Assembly: GCF_943193195.1 (NCBI RefSeq)
Contig: NZ_CALPDG010000024.1
Span: 1 to 54,512, forward strand
Origin: Mediterraneibacter agrestimuris
Lineage (GTDB): Bacteria > Bacillota > Clostridia > Lachnospirales > Lachnospiraceae
Direction: 5' to 3'
DNA: 54,512 nt
Shown here: positions 46,065-54,512 of the stretch, one piece after another
Layout: each line of letters starts with the position of its first letter
Numbering within the stretch: the stretch's first letter is position 1
Position numbers and translations under genes: made by a program
Notes under the pieces: generated by a model
The model's database searches: none
The model's input: only the letters and a program-made list of their open reading frames with translations
Told to the model about the DNA's origin: nothing

Positions 46065-47276
46065 ATGAAGTATTCAAAAGAAGAGGTAATGCAATATGTG
46101 CGGGAAGAAGATGTAAAATTCATCCGCCTCGCCTTTTGTGATGTATTTGGCAAACAGAAAAACATATCCATCATGCCAGAGGAACTTCCTCGCGCTTTTG
46201 AATGTGGAATTGCCATTGATGCATCTGCCATCGCAGGCTTTGGCGATGAAAACCATTCCGATCTGTTTCTCCATCCGGATGCAGACACACTTATGCCCCT
46301 GCCATGGAGACCAGAGCATGGCCGTGTGGTACGAATGTTCTGTTACATTACCCACCCAGACGGAAAAACATTTGAATGTGACACCCGTTCTATTTTAAAA
46401 AAAGCAATTCAGGATTCCCAAAATGCAGGATTCCAGTTCTTCTTTGGTGCTGAACAGGAATTTTACCTGTTTACTCTGGATGATAATGGGAACCCGACCA
46501 AAGAGCCTTATGATAACGCAGGATATATGGATATTGCCCCGGAAGACAGAGGCGAAAATATCCGCCGAGAAGTATGTCTGACACTTGAACAGATGGGAAT
46601 ACAGCCTGAAAGTTCTCACCACGAAGAAGGTCCGGGACAAAACGAAATTGATTTTCGCTATTCCGATCCACTGACTGCTGCTGACAATGCCATGACCTTC
46701 CAGACTGTTGTGAAAACAATCGCCAGACGTAATGGGCTTTTTGCTGATTTCAGCCCGAAGCCGCTGGAAGATAAACCGGGAAACGGATTCCATATCAATA
46801 TATCTGTAAAATCCTCTGATAATACAGACTATATGAATTATATGATTGCTGCTATTCTGGATAAGGTTGCAGATATGACCGTATTTTTAAACCCGACAGA
46901 AAATTCTTATCAGCGTTTTGGCAGCAATAAAGCTCCAAGATATATCTCCTGGTCCAGCGAGAACCGTTCCCAGCTTGTCAGGGTTCCTGCTGCTGTAGGC
47001 AAATACCAACGTGCGGAGCTTCGCTCTCCAGATCCATCCGCAAATACTTATCTTGCATTTGCCCTGCTGATTTATGCAATTATGGATGGCATTCAGAATA
47101 AACTGGAACTACCAGGTCCCGCTGATATGAACCTGTATAAAGCAGATGCAGATACGCTGGCAAAATTTGAGCAGCTGCCCGGCGATTTTAAATCCGCATG
47201 TGCTGCAGCCGTAAACAGTAATTTTATAAAAGAACATATACCAGATGCTATCTTAGATATTTATTGCAATAAATAA
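46065..47276 (+). CDS. glnA: Glutamine synthetase, type I (short form)
   Basis: 403 residues, shorter than typical GSI (about 440-470). The N-terminal beta-grasp ('VKFIRLAFCDVFGKQKNISI') and the catalytic part ('FFGAEQEFYLF', 'HHEEGPGQNEIDFRY', 'GNGFHINIS', 'NSYQRFGSNKAPRYISWS') are present. There is no adenylylation insertion evident at the usual C-terminal Tyr loop. It forms glutamine from glutamate and ammonia, completing GS-GOGAT with the five upstream genes. The cell also encodes GSIII at 26864. Followed closely by the ANTAR gene. Confidence 0.93.
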   Translation: MKYSKEEVMQYVREEDVKFIRLAFCDVFGKQKNISIMPEELPRAFECGIAIDASAIAGFGDENHSDLFLHPDADTLMPLPWRPEHGRVVRMFCYITHPDGKTFECDTRSILKKAIQDSQNAGFQFFFGAEQEFYLFTLDDNGNPTKEPYDNAGYMDIAPEDRGENIRREVCLTLEQMGIQPESSHHEEGPGQNEIDFRYSDPLTAADNAMTFQTVVKTIARRNGLFADFSPKPLEDKPGNGFHINISVKSSDNTDYMNYMIAAILDKVADMTVFLNPTENSYQRFGSNKAPRYISWSSENRSQLVRVPAAVGKYQRAELRSPDPSANTYLAFALLIYAIMDGIQNKLELPGPADMNLYKADADTLAKFEQLPGDFKSACAAAVNSNFIKEHIPDAILDIYCNK

Positions 47277-47308
47277 TTCAAACCAACGAAAAAAGGAGGA
47301 GGTGTAAA

Positions 47309-47893
47309 ATGAGTTTAAGAGAACGTTTTTACAGCATACTCATCGTGTCTGCAACAGATAGTTTCACCTCTGCCTTTGCTGACCTGCTCCCCGAAACAAG
47401 ATACTACCCTATCCATAATGTTACAAGTGTCAGTGCTGCCAAACGGGCACTTGCCGAAAAAACATTTGATTTTGTTATCATCAACGCCCCTTTGCCTGAT
47501 GATGTGGGTACTCGTTTTGCAATTGACACCTGTACTACCAAACCGTCCGCTGTGTTGCTTTTGGTAAAAAGTGATGTTCATGCCGGTATCCACGATAAGG
47601 TTGCTGAGTACGGCGTCTTCACTTTGCCAAAGCCAACCTCAAAACCAACTATGCTGCATGCCCTTAACTGGATGGAAAGCGCCAGAGAACGACTGAGACA
47701 ATTTGAAAGGAAGTCTCTGTCCATCGAAGAAAAAATGGCTGAAATCCGTCTGGTCAACAAGGCAAAATGGATTTTGATCAGTGAACTCTCCATGAGCGAA
47801 CCTGATGCTCACCGTTACATAGAAAAACAGGCAATGGATCGCTGTATTGCAAAGCGAACCATTGCCGAAGAAATCATCAAAACTTATACTTAA
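47309..47893 (+). CDS. ANTAR-domain RNA-binding antiterminator with degenerate receiver (NitR-like)
   Basis: 194 residues. N-terminal receiver-like fold (~1-115): 'SILIVSATDS' lacks the acidic pair, and the phospho-acceptor position is Asn in 'FVIINAPLPDD'; 'FTLPKP' keeps the Lys. So phosphorylation is unlikely. A coiled coil (~118-140) is followed by the ANTAR domain ('ILISELSMSEPDAHRYIEKQ', 'AMDRCIAKRTIAEEIIK'). ANTAR proteins bind hexaloop RNA hairpins and prevent termination. Last gene of the glt-glnA operon, whose leader has such a hairpin; other targets are inferred at purC, glnN and the MATE gene. The signal may be glutamine or a protein partner such as GlnA or P-II (inference). Confidence 0.9.
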   Translation: MSLRERFYSILIVSATDSFTSAFADLLPETRYYPIHNVTSVSAAKRALAEKTFDFVIINAPLPDDVGTRFAIDTCTTKPSAVLLLVKSDVHAGIHDKVAEYGVFTLPKPTSKPTMLHALNWMESARERLRQFERKSLSIEEKMAEIRLVNKAKWILISELSMSEPDAHRYIEKQAMDRCIAKRTIAEEIIKTYT

Positions 47894-47954
47894 TCCCCTT
47901 TTAACCTTGCAATGGTAAAACTTCTCCCTTTCTATCTCCATTGCGTTCCACTTG

Positions 47955-47993
47955 AAGGATACACTCCGTACATAATGGTGTGCATCCTTTTTC
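47955..47993 (+). terminator. Terminator of the glt-glnA-ANTAR operon
   Basis: AAGGATACACTCC pairs with GGTGTGCATCCTT (two mismatches) over a 9-nt loop, followed by TTTTTC. Confidence 0.75.
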
Positions 47994-48027
47994 ATTTATC
48001 GACTCTTACCAATTTGTTTCTCTTATT

Positions 48028-48960
48028 TTATGCTTCTGATGCCTGTACTTCTTTCGGTAAGACATCATCACGAAAACCCTTAAATACTGGCTGTCTTAGC
48101 GAATTAATGAGATTGGGCATATATTCCACAACACATACATGGTTCGTCTTCACCCAGATTACATCATGTTCCCCAATAGGCATCAAAAGGAATGGATTCT
48201 TGCCAGTCACTTCCAAAGTATCTATTGCTTCTTTTGTCACGCCAGATGTTACATACCCTCTGAAAATCAGTGTATTACCTTTGTATTTTGCCAGAACAAG
48301 GCTATACATATGTCCGCCTTTTTTGATATATCCCGCTACTACAAAGTCCTCGTCTGCCATCCGTTTGAATTTGATCCAGTCCTTCGTTCGTTTCCCCATC
48401 AGATAAAAGCTGTCTTTTCTTTTTGCAACAACGCCTTCCAGTTTGCTCGCCTCTGCCGCCATATAAAGCGCAGTCCCCGAACCTTCCACATATCTGGACA
48501 CCGCTATTCTCGAATCCTCATTCACAAGCCGGGATAATTGTTCTTTTCTGTCCATCAGGGGTGTCCATATCAGTTCTTTTCCTTCTATATAAATGCAGTC
48601 AAAGGCAACGAAGGATGCCGGATAGCGCAATGCTTCCATCTCTATCTTGAATTTGTCTGTGAGCAGCGTCCTCTTTTGCAGGCGATAAAAATCTGGAACG
48701 CCATTTGTCAAAACAACGATTTCGCCATCTAATATGCATCGTCCTCCTACATTTTTACTGATTTCTTTCAGTTCTGGGAACCGTGGGAGCATTCGTATAT
48801 TGCGTTTATTACGAAGATCCACCATACCGTAATCTATATAAGCCAGACATCGGAACCCATCCAGCTTCAATTCATATAGCCAGCTGGGATTATCGAAAGC
48901 ATCCATTTGCTGTGCTATCAGCATTGGCGAAGCCTCTCTTTTATCAAACAGATCCATCAT
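48028..48960 (-). CDS. ligD: ATP-dependent DNA ligase (LigD-type ligase domain)
   Basis: 310 residues: adenylation domain with the nucleotidyl lysine in 'YELKLDGFRCLAYI', 'ILDGEIVVL', 'FVAFDCIYIEGKEL', 'EGVVAKRKDSFY', and 'KTKDWIKFKR'-like motif V. An OB-fold C-terminus follows. It seals double-strand breaks in non-homologous end joining. The polymerase and phosphoesterase domains of full LigD are missing. The start overlaps the ku stop (ATGA), so both are one unit. Confidence 0.9.
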   Translation of the reverse strand: MMDLFDKREASPMLIAQQMDAFDNPSWLYELKLDGFRCLAYIDYGMVDLRNKRNIRMLPRFPELKEISKNVGGRCILDGEIVVLTNGVPDFYRLQKRTLLTDKFKIEMEALRYPASFVAFDCIYIEGKELIWTPLMDRKEQLSRLVNEDSRIAVSRYVEGSGTALYMAAEASKLEGVVAKRKDSFYLMGKRTKDWIKFKRMADEDFVVAGYIKKGGHMYSLVLAKYKGNTLIFRGYVTSGVTKEAIDTLEVTGKNPFLLMPIGEHDVIWVKTNHVCVVEYMPNLINSLRQPVFKGFRDDVLPKEVQASEA

Positions 48961-49755
48961 GCCGTTCCCGTTAATTTCTTTTTGCTCTCTTCGTCTTTTT
49001 TATTGGATAGTTCCAGACTCTTCTGTAATGCTTCCATCAAATCAATGACGTTTGCTGTAGTACCGGTATCAACTGCCACGATTTCCTGTCCCTGTATCTT
49101 CTTCATAATAGCTTCCCTCAGTCTTGCCTGGTATTCATCCTGATATTCCTCCGCCACAAATGGTTTTGTCATATTTTCAATCAGCATTTTCGCCATATTC
49201 AGCTCATTCTCATCCAGCTTCATCCTTGGAACGCTCTTAGGAATGGCAGCAATCTCATCATAATAAAACAAGGTTTTTACAATAATCCCTTCCTTTGTAG
49301 GGTACAGCACAAGAAGTTTTTCATTTGTTCCCATCACTGTTTTTGCGATTGCTACCTTTTTGTGCTAAAAGTGCCTGCCTTAACAATTCATACGCTTTCT
49401 CCGCCCCTGTATCCGGAACTGCATAGTAATCCTTTTCATAATAAATCATATTGACTTCTGCCATCTTTGCAAACTGCAGAATATGGATTGTTTTATCTTT
49501 CTTTGTCTTGATCCGTTCTAATTCATCATCTGTCATTACCACATATTTATCTTTTTCATACTCATATCCCTTAATAATATCTGAACTGCTTACCTCTTTT
49601 CCGCAGTGGCTGCAATACTTTTTGTATTTAATCCTCGCCTTACTCTCTTTCTCCAATTGATTAAAATGGATATCATTGTCAACCGTAGCTTTATACATAC
49701 CGATAGGGATCAATACCAAACCCATGGAGATACTTCCTTTATGTGCAACTGCCAT
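48957..49755 (-). pseudogene. ku: Ku end-binding protein, frameshifted
   Basis: The N-terminal frame (from 49755) encodes 'AVAHKGSISMGLVLIPIGMY' to 'YELLRQALLAQKG', then runs out. The other frame resumes at 'MGTNEKLLVLYPTKEG' and continues to the end. The join is at an A5 run (49357-49361 plus-strand T-run). Removing one A gives 'QALLAQKVAIAKTVMGTNE', as expected. Ku threads onto broken DNA ends and recruits LigD. The gene is either inactivated, slippage-dependent, or carries a sequencing error. The total length, about 265 residues, is otherwise normal, and a CxxC pair 'CSHCGKEV' is present. Confidence 0.88.
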
Positions 49756-49884
49756 ACATTCACCTCAATTTCTTTTGATTTTAGTATCTGCCCACTTATC
49801 TTAATTATGCATTTGTAGATATCTGTCTGAACAATATTGAAATTGAATTGCTTAGAAGGAAAGAATGAAAATATATACATTGAA

Positions 49885-49927
49885 ATAGTCCCCTTGAATT
49901 AAACTATGTTCATTTCAAGAGGACTAT
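49885..49927 (-). terminator. Hairpin terminator downstream of the mobile-element genes
   Basis: ATAGTCCTCTTGAA pairs with TTCAAGGGGACTAT (one G-U) over a 15-nt loop on the minus strand, immediately after the coiled-coil gene. The T-tract is short. The remaining 130 nt up to ku show no gene. Confidence 0.6.
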
Positions 49928-49930
49928 CCC

Positions 49931-50776
49931 TTATCGGCTTTTATCACTTATAACAGCTATATCTTTATTCTCAATAACCTCTGTCATTCTTGCAGATATT
50001 TCCTGCTCCCGTGCTTCAAAAACTTCTGCCCCATACTGAAATTCCTGCTCTGCCACCATTCCAAGTACGGTAGGCTCTGCCATATCAACCTCCTGCACAA
50101 GCTCCGGTTGCTTTGCAAGGCTCTTTACCTTATCAATAGCAGCATCCAAATATCGCTCCATGCTTTCATACAATTTTTTCTGCATGGCAAAAGGCTTCTT
50201 TGCAAGCTCTGTCTTTGAAAAATGCTTCTCTTTTACTGAATAATCCACAGTCTCCTTGTCTGCAAAAGTACGGAAAGTATTAGCAATCTTCTGACCTGCC
50301 TCCCTCATGCCACTACCAAAAGCATCAAGTTTTATCATTGTCTGCTCTGTTTCTCCGATACTCTTACGGATATTGTCACGGACAGACTCCAGCTTATCCT
50401 TAACACCTAAGAACTCCGACACCTTATGAAGTGCCGCTTTTCCTTTGGCTTTTGTCTCTGCCACAACCTCCGAAGCCTTTGCTTTTACCTCTATTTTGAT
50501 TTCAAACAACTGCTTCTTCATCTTCTGGCATTGCTGTTCTAAGGAATCCACAGCCTTACAGACAGTAGCCTTCAAGGTTTTATTTGCCTTCTCCTGCTCC
50601 ATCTTTTCAAGCTGTTTACGGACACTCACAAGTTCCTCCGTTACCTGTTCAAGCCTTTTTCCCATACCGTCAATCAATGCTGTCATTTCAAATACATTAT
50701 TGGCAGCTTCCTTCTGCTGGTTTTGGTTAAGAAGTACTATCAGCTCCTGAATGATCTGGTCTTTCGACAATTCCAT
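49931..50776 (-). CDS. Coiled-coil conjugative-element protein (DUF6674-like)
   Basis: 281 residues, mostly alpha-helical and coiled coil ('IDGMGKRLEQVTEELVSVRK', 'SLEQQCQKMKKQLFEIKIEV'). The C-terminal half has conserved-looking 'KPFAMQKKLYESMERYLDAA'. I recall similar proteins in Clostridia conjugative transposons, annotated as DUF6674, of unknown function. Its start overlaps the end of the truncated sortase gene by 50 nt, which suggests a deletion between them. Confidence 0.6.
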   Translation of the reverse strand: MELSKDQIIQELIVLLNQNQQKEAANNVFEMTALIDGMGKRLEQVTEELVSVRKQLEKMEQEKANKTLKATVCKAVDSLEQQCQKMKKQLFEIKIEVKAKASEVVAETKAKGKAALHKVSEFLGVKDKLESVRDNIRKSIGETEQTMIKLDAFGSGMREAGQKIANTFRTFADKETVDYSVKEKHFSKTELAKKPFAMQKKLYESMERYLDAAIDKVKSLAKQPELVQEVDMAEPTVLGMVAEQEFQYGAEVFEAREQEISARMTEVIENKDIAVISDKSR

Positions 50777-51251
50777 GTTCTTTGCCTTCCTTATCCGTCA
50801 GCTTCACCACCTCGCCCGTCTGAATGGTCTTTAGGTTCGTAAAAAATGTACCGTGTCTGCTGCCATTATGACCTGCAAGGACACAGTTGCCTTTTTCTCC
50901 GATTCCTGCTGTATCCGTGATGTGACCGATACCACAGGATAGCTCATGGCTCTCCGTTCCCTCCAATACTGCATACTTTATATCCAAAGCCTCAATCTCA
51001 ATCAATCCGATTACTTCTTCTTTGGCAAGTGTGGCAGCATCTTCTTCACTAACGGTGGTTTCGGTTTCCTCCTGCCCACAAGTTTCTTTTTCTTCTTCAT
51101 GCTCTGTTACCGTCTCCTGTTCTATCATGTGTTCAAAACGCTCTACCATTTCGTCACTTTTCTGATTGCCCGTGTATCTGTAATAAAGCGGGACTGACAT
51201 TACTGCCAGCCCCACAACAATCAATATTCCTGCAATCACTATTCGTTTCAT
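50727..51251 (-). pseudogene. Sortase (class B/D-like), C-terminally truncated
   Basis: 174 residues: N-terminal membrane anchor ('IVIAGILIVVGLAVMSVPLY'), an acidic stretch, then the sortase core with the catalytic His segment 'NCVLAGHNGSRHGTFFTNL'. The product leaves the family sequence after 'VVKLTDKEGKEHG', and the Cys (TLxTC) and Arg of the active site are absent. A deletion has joined it to the downstream gene. Sortases attach surface proteins or pilins, and are common in Gram-positive conjugative elements. It is non-functional as encoded. Confidence 0.82.
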
Positions 51252-51550
51252 CTTCCCTCTTTTCCGAGTGGTCTGGTATGATAAGGACTATCCTCAGCTG
51301 TAGTGGTCAAGCTTTTTTGTAACATTTGTGGCTTAAAATTTATTGGATTGTTGCTTGGATGCTAGCGGAACTGTCAGCTTTTATCAATAGTGCTTTGCAA
51401 CGCTGCGCGGCTATGCCATTGACAAAACTTCCCACCTCCGATTTTGGGTGGTCAAGCAATTCAATCAGAAATCCTGCTCCCGCCGCTCTTTATGCTGCAA
51501 GTACCTCTTTTCTTTCTGGATTGATTATATCTTATTAGCCACTCCTGTTA
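51252..51550. other. Intergenic region between sortase and helicase remnants
   Basis: No intact gene. A 10-bp direct repeat GTGGTCAAGC occurs at 51303-51312 and 51448-51457. On the minus strand a ~49-codon open stretch runs from about 51490 to about 51340, without a start site. It may be a remnant of mobile-element DNA; no terminal inverted repeats were found. Confidence 0.35.
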
Positions 51551-52054
51551 CTACTTTACTTTATCACAACAAGCCACCCTGTTTTGTTCTTCTTTTTCCT
51601 GTCTGGCCAGGTCCACATCCTCTGCCCTGCCATTTTCAAGGTCAAGCTGGACATTCAGTTCATTCAGCCTTGCAATCTTCTCGGAAAGTTCCGCTTCCTG
51701 TGCAAAAGGCTTCTCATATTCTAACTTTGACTGCTCCAAGTCTCGCTCATATTGCTCGATTTTCTTAGTCAGAAAATCAAGCTCCTCAGCCATACCGCCA
51801 AGCAGATTTTCAAGCTTCACCATATTACCTACAGGACTTGAGGAAAGCTCTGCCTTATGGTCTGTCTTACCACGAAGCACCAGATAATTAACACCGATGA
51901 AGTTCTTTTCTACTAAAAGCTCAAAGCCTTTGAACTCTCCAAGATGTGTCGTCTCGCCATTCTTACATTTGCTGACTGCTTCCAGCATAGATGTACCGCC
52001 ATCCACTCGCTCCTTAAACTTCACACCCTTGATTGTAATGGCAAATTCCGGCTC
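51551..52054 (-). pseudogene. C-terminal fragment of a large conjugative-element helicase/methylase
   Basis: About 165 residues, starting inside a frame ('AEPEFAITIKGVKFKERVDG', 'LGEFKGFELLVEKNFIGVNY') and ending in a coiled coil and a natural stop. It matches the C-terminal region of the giant SNF2-helicase/N6-methylase proteins of Clostridia conjugative transposons. The upstream part is fused out of frame to the helicase fragment at about 52055, so an internal deletion removed the rest. Confidence 0.65.
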
Positions 52055-52056
52055 CG

Positions 52057-53470
52057 CTATGAGTCCCTTGCCACAAGGATATTGGCGGACGGATACAGAC
52101 GCATAAATTCTCCTGCGGTCTGCCCGATAAGGGACTTTGGTACAACAATCACATTTTTATTGGCTAGTCCTAAACGCTTCTGTTCCATGCAGGCTGCCAT
52201 CATGGTATAGGTCTTTCCTGCACCTACCACATGGGCAAGCAAGGTATTTCCTCCAAGAAGGATACGTGCAACCGCATTTTTCTGGTGGTCACGGAGCTTA
52301 ATCTCAGGGTTCATGCCGGGGAACTGTAAAAAGGAACCGTCATAACTTCTAAGTCGGATACAGTTGAAAGTATTGTTATAATAGTCCACATACTTCTGTC
52401 TGCGTTCCTGATCCTTAAATATCCAAGCCTTAAACGCTTCCTTCATCTGGTTCTGCTTTTCCCTTGCAAGCATGATTTCCTTTTTATTCACTTCATAATG
52501 GAATTTCCCGTCCCCATCCTCAATTCGGTCACGGATTGTCACAGTACGAAGGTTTAAGGTTTCCTCCATAATGGAGTAAGCATCAATCCTGCTTGTACCA
52601 TAAGTTTTTGTTGCCGCAATGAACCTTTTATCAAGATTTTTATTCTCAATATACCAGTTCTGCCCATAGGAATTGTACTTAATCTGAATACCGGAACTGT
52701 AATAAGAACTTCTGACTGCCTTTGCACGGTTTGGAGTTCCAAGAAGCTCATAAATAAACTTCTCATAGTCCTCCGGCTCAATCCAAGTCGTTCCGATTCT
52801 TACCTCAATCTCCGATGCGTCCAAATCCTTCGGCTGTACCTGCTCTAATGCCTGCACATTAACTGCAAACTTCTCCCCGTTTTCCTCTGCGTAAGCTTTG
52901 GCAATACGGAGCTTATCACGAACATTACCGGATAAATATTCATCTGCTGTTTTCCAGCCTGCATTTAGGTTATTCTCGTTATATTCCGTAGGATCAAGAT
53001 AAATCAATCCCGAAAGTTCCTCAAGCAATACTGCCCTTTTTACCTCAGCTTCTGCCTGTTCAGAAAGTGTACTGCCCTCCGGCAGTTGTGCCATTGCCTT
53101 AGAAATGTCAGGCTCATAGATACTTAGCATAAACGGAATGTTTACTGCACCAAATTCACTTACCGACACATTTAATGCTTCCGTTGCAGTTTCCACACGG
53201 TCTACCTGATTCTTTGCACGGATTGTCTGCTTATAGAACATATCCGCCTTTTTTACATTTCCGTCCTCATCCACAACCTCTAAAGAACATAAAAGAGGAT
53301 AATCCGCATCGTCCTGAAATGCCTGCTTACTTCCCCTGCCGGTAATCGGACCGAACTTTCTTACATAGGCATCATACTTCTCGTTTAAGAGCTTCTGCTG
53401 GAACCTCAGTTCCTCATCACTGCAACCTTCTGTCTGAATAAAAATAAGCTGCCTTGTCCGTAAACTGCCC
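52057..53470 (-). pseudogene. Helicase fragment of the same large conjugative-element gene
   Basis: About 470 residues. The N-terminal part ('[20 protein letters not shown]', '[20 protein letters not shown]') and the SNF2-like motif I '[20 protein letters not shown]' are visible, followed by '[20 protein letters not shown]'. It ends within the helicase core at 'NILVARDS', so the later helicase motifs are lost. Both ends are joined out of frame to neighbouring fragments. Native proteins of this type exceed 2000 residues and assist conjugative transfer or element defence. Confidence 0.7.
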
Positions 53471-54499
53471 CGCCCGGATAAGATACTCCATAACGCTGTA
53501 AATCTGCTCAAAAGTGACAGATGCCCGCTTACGCTCTCCTTTACGGTTCTTATAATCTACCATAAAAGTATCCGAGTTACCGATATACTCAATCAGACCA
53601 TAAGCATTGTTGTGGTAAGCACTATGGGTATCTCCGTTTCCGTAGTGATTGGTAATACGGTTTAAAAAATGAAGCTTATCTGTGTTTGGTAATTCACTTT
53701 TCGCTACCATCTGTAAAAATGGCTGAAACGGTCTGATAACGGAACATCCCTGCATATAAAGCTCCAATGCCTCACGCAAGTCCTCCTCCATTGTCTCCAC
53801 CTGCTCTAAAGCAGTTGGAAAGGTTGCTGTGGAAACGGGTTTAATCACATTCCCTTTCTGGTCAACAATTTCTCCCTCCACTTTTTCTATGATTTCCGTC
53901 TGCTCTGTCTGTGCTTCCTCCGCTTCGGTCTGCTCTGCATCCTCAAGCTCTATCGCCGTAAAGCCCGGTTCCATACGCATACGCTCTTTGTATTCATGGT
54001 AAATCTCCATAAATGCCGGACTTGCCTGAAAGGACTGCGGACTGATTCTGAACTGTTCAAAAATCTCCTCTGACAGATAATCATTCTCCTCAATCATGTG
54101 GAGGATTAAAGCAGCACAATATTTGTAATCGACTTTTTTCTCTCCCCTTGTTCCATCCGACTTTTTATAGGATACCGTTACACCTTCCATATCCCTTGTG
54201 ATAAAACTATCACCATATGGACCATCCACCTTGTCCGTCATCACAATAGCTTCCCCTTCTGTGGAAACATAAGTCAGAGGATGGTTTGCAAACATCATAC
54301 GGATCTTTCTTCCCATAACTTCATAAAACCCCATACCGTTATAAGAATAAAACCCGCCAAGTGCAATCGGTACCACCACCGGAACTGCCACATACACACT
54401 CGGTGTTAATCCGATATAACGGTACAAAAGAAGGACAACCTTATGGTTATAGGACCACTCACATATCTCAAAGGGGATCAGAGGCAGAGCCCTCAGCAT
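53417..54499 (-). pseudogene. Upstream fragment of conjugative-element protein(s), fused and truncated
   Basis: 360 residues open almost to the right edge. The first ~80 residues contain hydrophobic stretches and 'FANHPLTYVSTEGEAIVMTD', resembling a small conjugation protein; the rest ('QFRISPQSFQASPAFMEIYH', 'SVIRPFQPFLQMVAKSELPN', '[20 protein letters not shown]') resembles N-terminal parts of the large helicase/methylase protein. The frame ends where the next fragment begins in another frame, so a second deletion or frameshift lies near 53420-53480. Identity is tentative. Confidence 0.45.
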
Positions 54500-54512
54500 T
54501 GGCTTTTCTTCG

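Overview
The window looks like the chromosome of a low-to-mid GC anaerobic Firmicute, most likely a Lachnospiraceae-type Clostridia. Supporting signs are strong AGGAGG-type ribosome binding sites, two T-box leaders, a CIRCE operator, a type III glutamine synthetase, an archaeal-style split ferredoxin-dependent glutamate synthase, and Tn916/CTn-like conjugative-element debris at both ends. No rRNA, tRNA, CRISPR array or complete insertion sequence was seen.

Layout. 1-2300: decayed region with a toxin-like (PemK/MazF) fragment fused to a truncated GHKL sensor kinase, its frameshifted LytTR response regulator, and an XRE regulator. 2423-19358 (minus strand): one tightly packed 12-gene operon purC-purB-purA-guaA-pyrG-glmS-purF-carA-carB-glycosyltransferase-dapL-nadE, which collects most of the cell's glutamine-consuming amidotransferases. 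19531-22301: metY-cysK-Rrf2 regulator, with paired inverted repeats at the promoter and an 18-codon leader ORF. 22491-24753: hsp20 under CIRCE, and asnB under an Asn T-box. 25048-28960: glnN (type III glutamine synthetase) followed by an ammonium channel fused to a P-II protein. 29200-31882: a MATE exporter broken by an in-frame stop, a P-loop kinase and an ECF S component. 31983-34813: a MIP-type channel, a LarA-type lactate racemase and a divergent Crp/Fnr regulator. 35086-35443: a 179-bp tandem duplication encoding two related 27-residue microproteins. 35517-37409: a Trp T-box, a Trp-containing mini-ORF and trpB2. 37475-40815: DUF2000, EamA, AraC, an Asp/Glu racemase and a small unknown gene. 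40900-47893 (plus strand): split glutamate synthase, glnA and an ANTAR regulator. 48028-49755: LigD-like ligase and a frameshifted ku. 49931-54512: conjugative-element debris.

The main system I see is an ANTAR RNA-antitermination circuit for glutamine economy. Five copies of a small hairpin occur: a 5-6 bp stem closed by GC/GU around a hexaloop AARGGC, with A at loop position 1 and G at position 4. They lie in the leaders of purC, glnN (two copies), the MATE gene and the glutamate synthase-glnA operon. In all four leaders a TTGACA-N17-TATAAT-like promoter is followed, 8-9 nt after the -10 box, directly by the hairpin. The hairpin's 3' half is also the 5' arm of a long intrinsic terminator. 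The last gene of the glt-glnA operon encodes an ANTAR protein whose receiver domain lacks the phosphoacceptor aspartate. I infer that this protein binds the hairpins and lets polymerase pass the terminators, so that glutamine supply and glutamine-consuming pathways are switched together. A NitR-type ANTAR regulator beside nitrogen-assimilation genes has precedent in Clostridium. The single 5'-terminal hairpin, the extension to the purine/pyrimidine/amino-sugar operon, and the MATE target appear unusual.

Other items of interest are the diversified tandem microproteins with near-identical flanks, the metY leader peptide with duplicated Rrf2-like operators, the Trp mini-ORF behind the T-box, the Amt-PII fusion lacking the uridylylation tyrosine, and an unusual number of genes broken by single-base events (response regulator, MATE, ku). 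Functions are inferred from recognised motifs; no database search was run.
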